From a virus: a stretch of 55,241 bases of DNA. Below, one piece after another: positions 7,648-14,768 of the stretch. A model generated the notes under the pieces. The model was not told where the DNA came from. It saw nothing but the letters and a program-made list of their open reading frames with translations, and did no database searches. How positions within the stretch are numbered: position 1 is the first letter of the stretch; each line of letters starts with the position of its first letter. Location of the stretch: IMG/VR virus record IMGVR_UViG_3300032282_001003, positions 1-55,241 of that record. One strand, 5' to 3'. Made by a program: the position numbers and the translations under genes.

Positions 7648-8276
7648 GCTTGCTCTCCTGAATTTGTGGTCAATTGACCACTTACTTTCTCCGCTATGAA
7701 CAGCGGTATCCTCAGTTTCTCCCTTGTTGTCATCGGTATCTTGTCCCACTGGGTGCGTGTCAGCGCTATGGCCGTGGGGCTAAGCAAGTCTGGGTAGCGG
7801 TGGTGTCTGTGGGTCTCGGGCTTGAGTGTGTGCTTCATGTAGATGAGCGCCGTCTCGCGTACCAGCAGGGCAATGTAGCCCTCATAGAACGCCGCCACCG
7901 CTATCGCTCCCCGCCCGCCGTGATAACGCAGCGCGGCCTTGGCTCGCGGCAGTTCCTCTTTGATGGGACGCATCACGGCGTCCAGTTCAGCCAACCATGT
8001 GCGCTCCCATCGTTGGCGGGATGCGTGGCTTTCCTTGGCTTCCTTGCGGGCACGGCGTTGCTCGGTGATAAGGCGCAGTTCGAGGTCGCTCATTGCGCCG
8101 CGCTCGACACGTTTTGTAAGTTGTTTGTAAGTAAGTTTGCTCGGTGGTTTGTCACGTTGGCGACAGGCGCTACATTTGTGTGTCCATTCGATGCGGTTTT
8201 TTGCGCGTTTTCGGTACGCTTGCAGGGTTTTTTCTTGGCCGCAGGTAGGGCAAGCGCGGGTGGTTTTGCGGGGCAT
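7644..8276 (-). CDS. zinc-ribbon protein, 210 residues
   Basis: The N-terminus has two Cys pairs, CPTC (9-12) and CSAC (35-38), forming a four-Cys zinc ribbon. A long basic, helical region follows (residues 45-110, with ITEQRRARKEAKESHASRQR) and then a more globular C-terminus. This suggests nucleic-acid binding, possibly a transcription or recombination factor. The ATG at 8276 is chosen because GGAG lies seven bases upstream; the in-frame TTG at 8288 lies inside that region. The last codons run through palindrome copy 3, and the stop overlaps the next ATG. Confidence 0.75.
   Translation of the reverse strand: MPRKTTRACPTCGQEKTLQAYRKRAKNRIEWTHKCSACRQRDKPPSKLTYKQLTKRVERGAMSDLELRLITEQRRARKEAKESHASRQRWERTWLAELDAVMRPIKEELPRAKAALRYHGGRGAIAVAAFYEGYIALLVRETALIYMKHTLKPETHRHHRYPDLLSPTAIALTRTQWDKIPMTTREKLRIPLFIAEKVSGQLTTNSGEQA
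7666..7681. promoter_or_regulatory. 16-bp palindrome, copy 3 (exact)
   Basis: An exact GTGGTCAATTGACCAC lies 19 bp upstream of the start at 7647. It sits inside the last codons of the zinc-ribbon gene, where it encodes part of SGQLTT, so the element was kept even though it constrains a coding end. Confidence 0.75.
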
Positions 8277-8290
8277 GGCAGTCTCCAAAA

Positions 8291-8306
8291 GTGGTCATTT
8301 GACCAC
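8291..8306. promoter_or_regulatory. 16-bp palindrome, copy 4 (one mismatch in centre)
   Basis: GTGGTCATTTGACCAC lies 15 bp upstream of the zinc-ribbon gene's ATG at 8276. The single change falls in the central four bases, leaving both GTGGTC and GACCAC arms intact. That is what one would expect if the arms form an RNA stem or if the protein reads only the arms. Confidence 0.72.
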
Positions 8307-8647
8307 AAATCTGTCAAAGGGTTTACAAAAAGTGTCACGGGATACCCACTGTTTTTGTGTTTCTGGCCTCCAAGTGGACACACCTAAGTCGTTGCTGCGT
8401 ATAGGTTTTTCGGTGGGTCGTCCACAGACCAATGCTTTTTGGGAGAGCTATCAGCCGAGAGTAAAAACACACCCACCAAAACACGGATATATATATCTTA
8501 AGAGAAAAGAGTATTTATATATAGGTATGGTGGGTGTGGGTGGGGAAACGCCTTATAAATCAACGCCTTAGGTGTGTCCAGATGAACGCCAGAAATACGA
8601 AATTGCTGGACAGGCAAAAAAACAACACTTTTTGGCATGGTCTTTGC
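8307..8647. other. non-coding block, candidate replication origin
   Basis: This 341-bp stretch has no convincing gene on either strand. It contains a 14-bp perfect inverted repeat (TGGACACACCTAAG at 8375-8388, its complement at 8567-8580). Between those arms lies an 11-bp perfect inverted repeat (CACACCCACCA at 8468-8478, complement at 8528-8538) flanking a roughly 49-bp AT-rich core. The core holds the 12-bp palindrome GATATATATATC (8486-8497) and a TATTTATATATA run (8512-8523). Arms around an unwinding-prone core fit a replication origin or a site-specific protein-assembly site. This is inference only. Confidence 0.5.
8375..8580. repeat. nested inverted repeats around AT-rich core
   Basis: The outer arms are TGGACACACCTAAG (8375-8388) and CTTAGGTGTGTCCA (8567-8580), a perfect 14-bp match. 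The inner arms are CACACCCACCA (8468-8478) and TGGTGGGTGTG (8528-8538), a perfect 11-bp match. All four arms share a CACACC core. The two pairs are not concentric: their centres differ by about 25 bp. Confidence 0.8.
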
Positions 8648-8839
8648 TTACAGAAGGCGTAGTTGGGTGCAGCTATCTTGTACCTGTTTCCATGTTGGAT
8701 GTCGCTCCTGTTGCTTACGGGCTTGAGCCTTGGCGAGTTCGGCGGCGCGTGGGTCTTTGGCGTAGGCATCGGCCATTGCTTTGAACTCGGCGCGTAGGGC
8801 GCGTAGCTTGGCGAGTTGTTCGGTTTTGATTGATGTCAT
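8648..8839 (-). CDS. 63-residue basic helical protein
   Basis: The protein is a single long, Lys/Arg/Ala-rich helix (EQLAKLRALRAEFKAMADAY and onward), with a likely coiled coil at residues 5-50, and ends CTQLRLL. The ATG is preceded by GGAG at eight bases. It is the last gene before the non-coding block with nested repeats, so a DNA-binding or origin-linked role is possible but not shown. Confidence 0.65.
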   Translation of the reverse strand: MTSIKTEQLAKLRALRAEFKAMADAYAKDPRAAELAKAQARKQQERHPTWKQVQDSCTQLRLL

Positions 8840-8843
8840 GTTT

Positions 8844-8951
8844 TTAGCTCCGAGTCCAAGTGAGGATGGATAAAGCCCGGTTGTTGCGGCAGGCCTCGCG
8901 GTAGGCGTGGAACATGATGGTGCGAAGGAAAGATACGTAGCGTTTGGACAT
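8844..8951 (-). CDS. 35-residue basic hypothetical peptide
   Basis: The short ORF MSKRYVSFLRTIMFHAYREA and onward is strongly basic and probably amphipathic. It has a good SD (GGAG eight bases before the ATG) and ends four bases before the next start. The same ribosome-binding context (GGAG plus about seven bases plus ATCATG) precedes several neighbours. The family is unknown. It sits just after two terminator-like hairpins and so may depend on antitermination. Confidence 0.5.
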   Translation of the reverse strand: MSKRYVSFLRTIMFHAYREACRNNRALSILTWTRS

Positions 8952-8967
8952 GATGGAAGCTCCGGTT

Positions 8968-8988
8968 AAAAAGTGACTGCTTAGTCAC
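8968..8988 (-). terminator. small terminator-like hairpin, leftward
   Basis: Reading leftward: GTGACT, loop AAGC, AGTCAC, then TTTTT. The 6-bp stem (8973-8988) is short, so this is either a weak terminator or an attenuator just ahead of the SD of the 35-residue gene. Confidence 0.5.
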
Positions 8989-9031
8989 GAAATGCACGAT
9001 GTGTGCGAAAACTAACTTACTGGACACAAAC

Positions 9032-9064
9032 AAAAACAGCGGCGGGGCATCGCGCCCGCACCGC
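9032..9064 (-). terminator. GC-rich terminator, leftward
   Basis: Reading leftward, a GC-rich arm (GCGGTGCGGGC) folds back on GCCCCGCCGC, with a small internal bulge, around a short loop. TGTTTTTG follows. It lies downstream of the gene ending at 9098 and would end or attenuate leftward transcription. Confidence 0.6.
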
Positions 9065-9079
9065 CGGAGAAAAACACAA

Positions 9080-9095
9080 GTGGTCAATTGACCAC
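9080..9095. promoter_or_regulatory. 16-bp palindrome, copy 5 (exact)
   Basis: An exact GTGGTCAATTGACCAC lies three bases after the stop of the gene at 9098-9481 and ahead of two terminator-like hairpins (9064-9032 and 8988-8968). This copy is about 130 bp from the next start, unlike the copies that sit next to an SD. Confidence 0.75.
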
Positions 9096-9097
9096 AA

Positions 9098-9481
9098 TTA
9101 GATGGAAGCCAAGAAGCGACGCTTCTCAGCAGCAGTCAGCTTTGCGTAGCTTGACAGCAACTTGTTGACGGCATCGACTTTGTTGTTGCTACCACGCGAG
9201 TCAGACTTCGCAGGGAAGTAGTAGCGCATCGCATTGCGTGCATCGCCCTTGCGCTCGCCGTCGAAAGCAATTGTCGCCTCGCCGTTGTACGTTGAGCGCC
9301 GCGCCTCGCAGCCATAGCTTGCAGCAATGACTTGTGCAGTCTGCATCCGATACGCAAACTGCGCCTCTGCGCCTGACTTGTTGTAGACAGCCTTGAATGC
9401 AAGCAACGACTCGCCAACCCTGCGGTTGGCTGCGAGTGCAAGACGTAGGTCACGGATGAAGGTATTGAACTGAGTGTTCAT
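9098..9481 (-). CDS. first leftward gene, 127-residue hypothetical protein
   Basis: The basic alpha/beta protein starts MNTQFNTFIRDLRLALAANR and ends KLTAAEKRRFLASI. It has no recognised motif. The ATG at 9481 is chosen because GGAG lies nine bases upstream. Earlier in-frame starts would read through the palindrome at 9500 and the hairpin at 9526. As the first gene of the leftward unit, expressed behind an attenuator-like terminator, it is a candidate for an early regulator such as a repressor or antiterminator. That is inference from position only. Confidence 0.7.
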   Translation of the reverse strand: MNTQFNTFIRDLRLALAANRRVGESLLAFKAVYNKSGAEAQFAYRMQTAQVIAASYGCEARRSTYNGEATIAFDGERKGDARNAMRYYFPAKSDSRGSNNKVDAVNKLLSSYAKLTAAEKRRFLASI

Positions 9482-9499
9482 GATGAGTGCTCCAAGTAA

Positions 9500-9515
9500 G
9501 TGGTCAATTGACCAC
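9500..9515. promoter_or_regulatory. 16-bp palindrome, copy 6 (exact)
   Basis: An exact GTGGTCAATTGACCAC lies 19 bp upstream of the start at 9481, between the leader terminator (9541-9521) and the Shine-Dalgarno. No -10 element follows it, so here it cannot be part of the promoter itself. Confidence 0.78.
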
Positions 9516-9520
9516 AAAGT

Positions 9521-9541
9521 AAAAACCCCGCAACGGCGGGG
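9521..9541 (-). terminator. intrinsic terminator in the early leader (attenuator)
   Basis: Reading leftward: CCCCGC, loop CGTT, GCGGGG, then TTTTT. This textbook 6-bp GC stem plus U-run stands between the only good leftward promoter seen here (-10 at 9583-9578) and the first gene (9481). It would therefore stop most early transcripts unless bypassed. Confidence 0.75.
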
Positions 9542-9577
9542 CAACGAACGGCAGGGAATTCCCCAACCGATGCATCT

Positions 9578-9586
9578 AGTATACCA
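9578..9586 (-). promoter_or_regulatory. leftward extended -10 promoter
   Basis: Reading leftward, TGG followed directly by TATACT is an extended -10 element (TGn plus a 5/6 hexamer). No good -35 is found at 16-18 bp. Transcription would start near 9571, and only about 30 nt of leader would precede the terminator at 9541. Confidence 0.5.
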
Positions 9587-9775
9587 CAATGGGTTGCCAA
9601 ATCCCCTTGACAGGGCATATCCTGCCTAGCGTGACCCCACCATACCCCCACCCCCCTTTTCGGGCCGTCACCATGCCCACTCCGCATGAACACTGTTTTG
9701 CAGGCGCAAACCCAAATTCCAAAATCCCCGAAACACCCCCCATAGGTAAAAACCCTAATACCCCAAAAAAATTTT

Positions 9776-9808
9776 AAAAAAAACCCCCGGATATGAGGCC
9801 GAGGGTTT
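9776..9808 (-). terminator. leftward terminator in divergent region
   Basis: Reading leftward: AAACCCTCGG, an eight-base loop, CCGGGGGTTT, then five more T. The 10-bp stem has one T-G wobble. On the plus strand the wobble becomes a C-A mismatch and no long T run follows, so the leftward orientation is favoured. It would stop antisense transcripts from the virion genes entering the early unit. The rest of 9542-9911 contains only the promoters and the small ORF listed. Confidence 0.6.
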
Positions 9809-9841
9809 AAGGAGGGGGGTTACCCACTCAAGGAGAAGCAA

Positions 9842-9937
9842 ATGCGCACTAGTTGCACATCTACCGAAAACGAGTATATACTGCGCCCATCGAAGCTGCA
9901 AGGGCTTGCGCATGTTAGAACATTTGGTGCATTTTGA
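9842..9937 (+). CDS. 31-codon ORF with strong SD ahead of small terminase
   Basis: An ATG with AAGGAG and nine bases of spacing opens a 31-residue frame (MRTSCTSTENEYILRPSKLQ at the start) that overlaps the small terminase start. It may be a leader peptide or a small gene. Against it, a promoter-like -10 (9877-9882) lies inside it, so the main rightward transcript may begin within the frame. Confidence 0.35.
   Translation: MRTSCTSTENEYILRPSKLQGLAHVRTFGAF
9853..9882 (+). promoter_or_regulatory. rightward promoter for packaging/virion genes
   Basis: TTGCAC (9853-9858), an 18-bp spacer and TATACT (9877-9882) suggest a sigma-70-like promoter starting near 9889, just ahead of the small terminase ATG at 9912. 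The same -35 hexamer TTGCAC is found at 18226, so it may be a phage-preferred variant. Confidence 0.5.
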
Positions 9938-10514
9938 GCCTGAGGTCACCACTCGGGACGGGTTTGTTAAATTGGACGCAGCCGCGCCCGATGAAGTCCT
10001 GTCGGCTCAAGTTTCCACCGCGAACCTTTTGGCAGAGCTTGGCGTCGAGGACGATGACGAGCTAGTAAAGGAGCAGCAGACCGCTGCCGCACGCAAAGCT
10101 TTCGGTTTCCTTACAACCAACGCCGACACCACCGAGCAAAAGACTGCTCTGGCCCAACTAAAAACCCCAGCCGCCGTGCGGCACATAACCGGCATGCTTG
10201 CTGCTTATGACTGGGAGTTTATTCAGCAGGCGCAGGAGATCAGGGGCTACACAGTGGCCAAGCTAGTCGAGGAAACCCAGAACCCCAACGCCAGTATCCG
10301 GCTCAAAGCGCTCGTTGCGCTGGGCAAAGTCACTGAAATTGGGCTGTTCACTGAGAAAATTGAGGTCAAGAAGCCCGATATGACGGACGGAGAGCTTGAC
10401 CAGCGGATCAAAGACAAGTTGGCCAAGTTCATGGGGGTGGTTGACGCCCTTGAAGTGACAGACGTAGACCTGCCAGCCGAGAAACCCGCAGAAACTCCGC
10501 CCGATGCAGCTTGA
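9912..10514 (+). CDS. terminase small subunit-like protein
   Basis: The 200-residue helical protein lies directly upstream of terL and overlaps it by 11 bp, the usual place of the small packaging subunit. The C-terminal half (ETQNPNASIRLKALVALGKV, then TEIGLFTEKIEVKKPDMTD) resembles small terminases of podoviruses with HEAT-like helices, and the N-terminal half is acidic. It would recognise viral DNA and regulate the large subunit. The ATG at 9912 follows AAGGG by about six bases; the upstream in-frame TTG at 9906 is less likely. Confidence 0.7.
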   Translation: MLEHLVHFEPEVTTRDGFVKLDAAAPDEVLSAQVSTANLLAELGVEDDDELVKEQQTAAARKAFGFLTTNADTTEQKTALAQLKTPAAVRHITGMLAAYDWEFIQQAQEIRGYTVAKLVEETQNPNASIRLKALVALGKVTEIGLFTEKIEVKKPDMTDGELDQRIKDKLAKFMGVVDALEVTDVDLPAEKPAETPPDAA

Positions 10515-12045
10515 AAACATCACGACGCTGACAAAAGCCGAGATCGCTGCCCTCATGCGGGCGCTTCCGACCATGACGTTGGCCGAGAAGATGGAGTTGT
10601 TCGAGGATTTGGAGGTGCGCGAGCGTCGAGCCAGACTACTTGCAGCCCAGAACAACATGATTGGGTTCGCCACCTCGGTGTATCCGGGGTTCAAGATTGG
10701 GCCGCACCACAAAAAGCTGGCCAAGATATTCACCGACGTGATCGAGGGGCGCAAACTGCGCGTGATTATCAACATCGCGCCGCGTATGGGTAAGTCCGAG
10801 TTCTCGTCCTACCTGTTCCCCGCCTACTTCCTTGGTAAGTTCCCTGAGAAGAAGATCATCATGGGCACCCACACCGCTGGTCTGTCTGAGGACTTCGGTC
10901 GCCGGGTACGAAACTTGCTTGATAACGAGGACTATCGTGAGATTTTTCCAAAGACTTTGGTCGCAGACGATCAGAAAGCGGCAGGTAAATGGAGCACCTC
11001 CGTAGGAGGCCAGTACTACGCCGCAGGCGTAGGGGGTGCTCTTGCCGGTCGTGGCGCGGACTTGTTCGTAATCGACGACCCTCACTCTGAGCAAGACGTA
11101 AAGGCCAACAGCCGTCTGGCTTTTGACACTGCGTGGTCGTGGTTCCAGACAGGCCCGTTGCAGCGCTTGATGCCGGGCGGGGCGATCATTATTGTGATGA
11201 CGCGCTGGGGCAAGCTTGACCTGACCGGGCGGCTGATCGACTACCAAAGCCGCAACCCGGACTCCCTACCGTGGGAGATTGTGGAGCTACCGGCCATCCT
11301 CAACGAGGACACCGAGGACGAGAAATCCCTTTGGCCAGAGCAGTGGCCGCTGGCCACACTGAAGACAACCAAGGCCTCCATCGACCCCCAGTACTGGAAC
11401 GCCCAGTACATGCAGCAGCCCACATCCAACGCGGCGGCAATCATCAGCCGAAAGCTCTGGCGGATATGGGAGCCAGAGGAGCCGCCCAAGTGCGAGTACA
11501 TCATCCAGTCATGGGACACGGCGTTTGAAGCCAAGAGCAGGGCCGACTACTCGGCCTGCACCACATGGGGCGTGTTCTACAACGAGGAGGAGCGCGATCA
11601 GGCGCAGGTCATCCTGCTCGACGCGTTCAAAGACCGGATGGAGTTCCCAGAACTCAAGGCGATCGCCTTCAAACACTACAAGGAGTGGGAGCCCGACGCG
11701 TTCATTGTGGAGAAGAAAGCGGCAGGTGCGCCGTTGATCCAAGAACTGCGAAACATGGGTATCCCGGTGCAGGAGTTCAGCCCCAGCCGGGGCAACGACA
11801 AGATCGTGCGGGTCAACTCCATTGCCGATCTGTTCGCTTCGGGTAGAGTGTGGGCACCTGACACGCGCTGGGCGCGGGAAGTTATTGAGGAGGTTGCGGC
11901 CTTCCCCAACGGTGATAATGACGACTACGTGGACACGACGAGCCAAGCGCTGATGCGGTTTCGCCAAGGCGGGTTTATCACACTGGACACGGATGAGAAA
12001 GACGAACCCAAATTTTTCCGTCGCAGAGCGGCGGCATATTACTAA
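10504..12045 (+). CDS. terL: terminase large subunit
   Basis: This is the DNA-packaging motor, with an N-terminal ATPase and a C-terminal nuclease, in 513 residues. Visible motifs are Walker A APRMGKS at 92-98, Walker B LFVIDD at 187-192, coupling motif TRWG at 233-236, and RNase H-like nuclease acidic residues D338 (QSWDTAF), E403 (FIVEKK) and the DD at 473-474 (NDDYVD). All catalytic positions look intact. It acts at the portal to pump and cut concatemeric DNA. It is coupled to the small subunit upstream and followed by the portal gene after nine bases. Confidence 0.96.
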   Translation: MQLENITTLTKAEIAALMRALPTMTLAEKMELFEDLEVRERRARLLAAQNNMIGFATSVYPGFKIGPHHKKLAKIFTDVIEGRKLRVIINIAPRMGKSEFSSYLFPAYFLGKFPEKKIIMGTHTAGLSEDFGRRVRNLLDNEDYREIFPKTLVADDQKAAGKWSTSVGGQYYAAGVGGALAGRGADLFVIDDPHSEQDVKANSRLAFDTAWSWFQTGPLQRLMPGGAIIIVMTRWGKLDLTGRLIDYQSRNPDSLPWEIVELPAILNEDTEDEKSLWPEQWPLATLKTTKASIDPQYWNAQYMQQPTSNAAAIISRKLWRIWEPEEPPKCEYIIQSWDTAFEAKSRADYSACTTWGVFYNEEERDQAQVILLDAFKDRMEFPELKAIAFKHYKEWEPDAFIVEKKAAGAPLIQELRNMGIPVQEFSPSRGNDKIVRVNSIADLFASGRVWAPDTRWAREVIEEVAAFPNGDNDDYVDTTSQALMRFRQGGFITLDTDEKDEPKFFRRRAAAYY

Positions 12046-12054
12046 GGACAGATC

Positions 12055-14577
12055 ATGGCCACCAATGTAGACAAAGCCCTGTACCAGCAACCCGCTGGGA
12101 TTGATGCGCTTGCAGAAGACGAGTCACCGCTGGAGATCGAGATTGTTGACCCGGAAGAAGTCAACATCGGCATGGACGGCTTGGAGATCAGTCTGATCCC
12201 AAACAAGAAAGAGCCCTCCGGCGAGGACTTCGACGCCAACTTGGCCGAGTACATGGACGATGGCGACATACAGAGCATGGCCGGGGACTTGGACGCGGAC
12301 ATCGACAACGACAAGCAGTCCCGCAAGGAGTGGGAGAAAGCCTACGTTGACGGGCTCAAGTTGCTGGGCCTACAGATTGAGGAGCGCACGGAGCCGTGGC
12401 AAGGTGCCTGCGGTGTGTTCCACCCGATGATTACCGAGGCCGTGGTACGGTTCCAAAGTGAAACGATTACTGAAACGTTCCCAGCCGCCGGGCCGGTCAA
12501 GACCAAGATCATTGGGCTGGATACCCCAGAGGTGAAAGAAGCCGCTACGCGAGTTCAGGATGACATGAACTTCGAGTTGACCGAGCACATGGTGGAGTTC
12601 CGGCCTGAGCATGAGCGCATGCTGTGGAGCCTCCCGGCCACCGGTTCGGCGTTCAAAAAGGTGTACTACGACCCGAGCCTTGGCCGTCAGGTGTCCATGT
12701 TCATCCCGGCAGAAGACATCATCCTGCCCTACGGCACCACCGACTTGGACACTTGCCACCGCATCACGCACGTCATGCGCAAGACCAAGAACGAGATCAT
12801 CAAGCTCCAGCAAGCTGGGTTCTACCGCGACATCGAGTTGCCTGACGCGCCCAAGGATCGCACGGACATCCAGAAAGCCAAGGACAAAGAGACCGGGTTC
12901 AACGACCTGAACGACGATCGGTACACCCTGTACGAGTGCCATGTGGACTTGGACTTGGAGGGCTACGAGGACGAAGACGACGAGGGCGAGAAGACTGGGA
13001 TCATGCTGCCCTATGTGGTGACCCTGATAAAAGGTACCAACGACGTGCTGTCCATCCGCCGTAACTGGCTGGAGGACGACGACCTGCGTCTGAAGCGCCA
13101 GCACTTTGTGCACTACCAGTACATCCCCGGCTTCGGTGCGTATGGCTTTGGTCTGTTCCACCTGATTGGTGGGTATGCCAAGTCGGCCACCTCCCTGATG
13201 CGCCAGCTTGTTGACGCCGGTACGCTGTCTAACCTGCCCGGTGGTCTGAAGTCCCGTGGTCTGCGCATCAAGGGTGACGACACTCCGATCGCTCCGGGCG
13301 AGTGGCGCGATGCCGACGTGGCCAGCGGTAACATCCGCGACAGTATTCTGCCGCTGCCGTACAAGGAGCCAAGCCAAGTTCTGATGGGCTTGCTTGGCCA
13401 GATCGTTGAAGAGGGCCGCAGGTTTGCGTCCACGGCGGACATGCAGGTCTCGGACATGTCGGCCAACGCGCCGGTGGGTACCACCCTTGCGCTGCTGGAG
13501 CGCCAGCTAAAAGTGATGTCGGCTGTTCAGGCCCGCGTCCACTACGCGCTCAAGCAAGAGCTAAAGCTGCTCAAGAAAATCATCCGCGACTACACCGACC
13601 CGGACTACACCTACAACCCCGAGTACGGCAGCAAGAAAGCCAAGCGTGGCGACTACGACTTGGTGGACATCATCCCCGTCTCCGATCCCAACGCAGCGAC
13701 CCTGAGCCAGCGCGTGATCCAGTACCAAGCGGTCATTCAGATGGCCCAGATGGCACCGGACATTTACGATCTGCCGCAGTTGCACCGTGGGATGTTGGAC
13801 GTTCTGGGCATCAAGAATGCCGAGAAGCTGGTGCCGATCGAGGAGGACATGAAGCCGACCGACCCCGTGTCGGAGAACCAAGCAGCGCTCAACGGCAAGC
13901 CCATGAAAGCGTTCATGTACCAGAACCACGACGCGCACATCCAAGTCCACATGATGCTGCTGCAAGACCCGATGATGCAGCAGTTGATTGGCCAGAACCC
14001 GCAGGCTCCCAAGATCATGGGGGCTATCACGGCGCACATTGCCGAGCACGCCGGGTACAAAATGCGCCAGCAAATCGAGCAGCAGTTGGGTATGCCCATG
14101 CCTCCCGAAGACGAGAAGCTCCCGCCGCAGATCGAGGTGGCGCTCTCTGGCATGCTGGCCCAAGCGGCGCAGCAAGTCATGCAGCAGAACCAAGCTCAGG
14201 CCGCGCAGGCACAAGCCCAGCAGCAGGCACAAGACCCGGTGATCCAGATGCAGCAGCAAGAGTTGCAGATCAAGGCTGGCGCGAACCAGATCAAGCAGGA
14301 AGACCTCAAGCTCAAGGCTATGAAGATGTCCATTGATGCGGCCAATCAGGCAGACAAGCTTAAGTTGGAGGAGAAGAAAATCTCTGGCAACTTGCAGTTG
14401 GAAGCCATGAAGGTCGGAGCCCAGACCAAAAACAACGAGGCCCAGTTGGCCGCGCAGCAACAACGAGAAGGTGTTCGCATGGGCATCGACGTTGCAAAAA
14501 GCAGAGACCAGATCAACAACCAACGGCAGCAGTACATGGCACAGCTTGCCCAGCAAAAGGAGAAACCGACTAAATGA
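12055..14577 (+). CDS. portal protein, long form with Gln-rich tail
   Basis: The protein has 840 residues. The central body (about 90-560) contains the conserved features of P22/SU10-type portals, including WEKAYVDGLKLLGLQ, GTGSAFKKVYYDP-like segments (here ATGSAFKKVYYDP) and GLGLLIGEGA-type helices replaced by FGLFHLIGGYAKSAT. The C-terminal 170 residues are unusually Gln/Ala/Lys-rich and probably form the barrel helix projecting into the capsid. As the dodecameric head vertex it anchors the terminase and the neck adaptors. It overlaps the next gene as ATGA. Confidence 0.92.
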   Translation: MATNVDKALYQQPAGIDALAEDESPLEIEIVDPEEVNIGMDGLEISLIPNKKEPSGEDFDANLAEYMDDGDIQSMAGDLDADIDNDKQSRKEWEKAYVDGLKLLGLQIEERTEPWQGACGVFHPMITEAVVRFQSETITETFPAAGPVKTKIIGLDTPEVKEAATRVQDDMNFELTEHMVEFRPEHERMLWSLPATGSAFKKVYYDPSLGRQVSMFIPAEDIILPYGTTDLDTCHRITHVMRKTKNEIIKLQQAGFYRDIELPDAPKDRTDIQKAKDKETGFNDLNDDRYTLYECHVDLDLEGYEDEDDEGEKTGIMLPYVVTLIKGTNDVLSIRRNWLEDDDLRLKRQHFVHYQYIPGFGAYGFGLFHLIGGYAKSATSLMRQLVDAGTLSNLPGGLKSRGLRIKGDDTPIAPGEWRDADVASGNIRDSILPLPYKEPSQVLMGLLGQIVEEGRRFASTADMQVSDMSANAPVGTTLALLERQLKVMSAVQARVHYALKQELKLLKKIIRDYTDPDYTYNPEYGSKKAKRGDYDLVDIIPVSDPNAATLSQRVIQYQAVIQMAQMAPDIYDLPQLHRGMLDVLGIKNAEKLVPIEEDMKPTDPVSENQAALNGKPMKAFMYQNHDAHIQVHMMLLQDPMMQQLIGQNPQAPKIMGAITAHIAEHAGYKMRQQIEQQLGMPMPPEDEKLPPQIEVALSGMLAQAAQQVMQQNQAQAAQAQAQQQAQDPVIQMQQQELQIKAGANQIKQEDLKLKAMKMSIDAANQADKLKLEEKKISGNLQLEAMKVGAQTKNNEAQLAAQQQREGVRMGIDVAKSRDQINNQRQQYMAQLAQQKEKPTK

Positions 14578-14768
14578 TCCAAGACTTCGCACGCGTATTG
14601 CGCGAAAAAATACGCACCGACATGAACAACTACGCCGACGACTTGGCTGGTGGCATGTGTCGCAACTTTGAAGATTACCAAAAACTCTGCGGGACTATCT
14701 CAGGTCTAGCGCTTGCGGAGCGTCACCTACTTGACCTGCTTGAGAAAGTCGAAAAATCAGATGAGTGA
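14574..14768 (+). CDS. 64-residue helical protein between portal and co-chaperonin
   Basis: The small helical protein (MIQDFARVLREKIRTDMNNY and onward, ending LLEKVEKSDE) is coupled to the portal stop by an ATGA overlap and overlaps the next gene by eight bases. Similar small proteins are often found beside portal genes of podoviruses, without assigned function. Confidence 0.75.
   Translation: MIQDFARVLREKIRTDMNNYADDLAGGMCRNFEDYQKLCGTISGLALAERHLLDLLEKVEKSDE

Noticed and set aside
8137-8571. 144-codon rightward ORF across the zinc-ribbon gene end and the nested repeats
   Set aside because: Its first half is antisense to a gene with a clear zinc ribbon, and the rest runs through the AT-rich repeat region. 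No SD.
8560-8769. 69-codon leftward ORF overlapping the 63-residue basic protein
   Set aside because: Low-complexity translation in another frame of a gene with a good SD.
8836-9087. 83-codon leftward ORF spanning two terminator-like hairpins
   Set aside because: It overlaps the better supported 35-residue gene in another frame and includes the hairpins and half of a palindrome.
5693-9515. Palindromes as simple -35 elements (each half reads TTGACC)
   Set aside because: Only the copy at 5693 is followed by an acceptable -10 at 17 bp. The copy at 9500 runs into the SD and ATG instead.
9607-9624. TTGACA and a CAGG-ATAT-CCTG imperfect palindrome between the divergent promoters
   Set aside because: No -10 at the right distance on the plus strand, and only 10 of 14 bases are symmetric, so it may be chance.
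12370-14592. 335- and 343-codon leftward ORFs opposite the portal gene
   Set aside because: His/Val/Leu-rich antisense translations of a clear portal gene. No motif.
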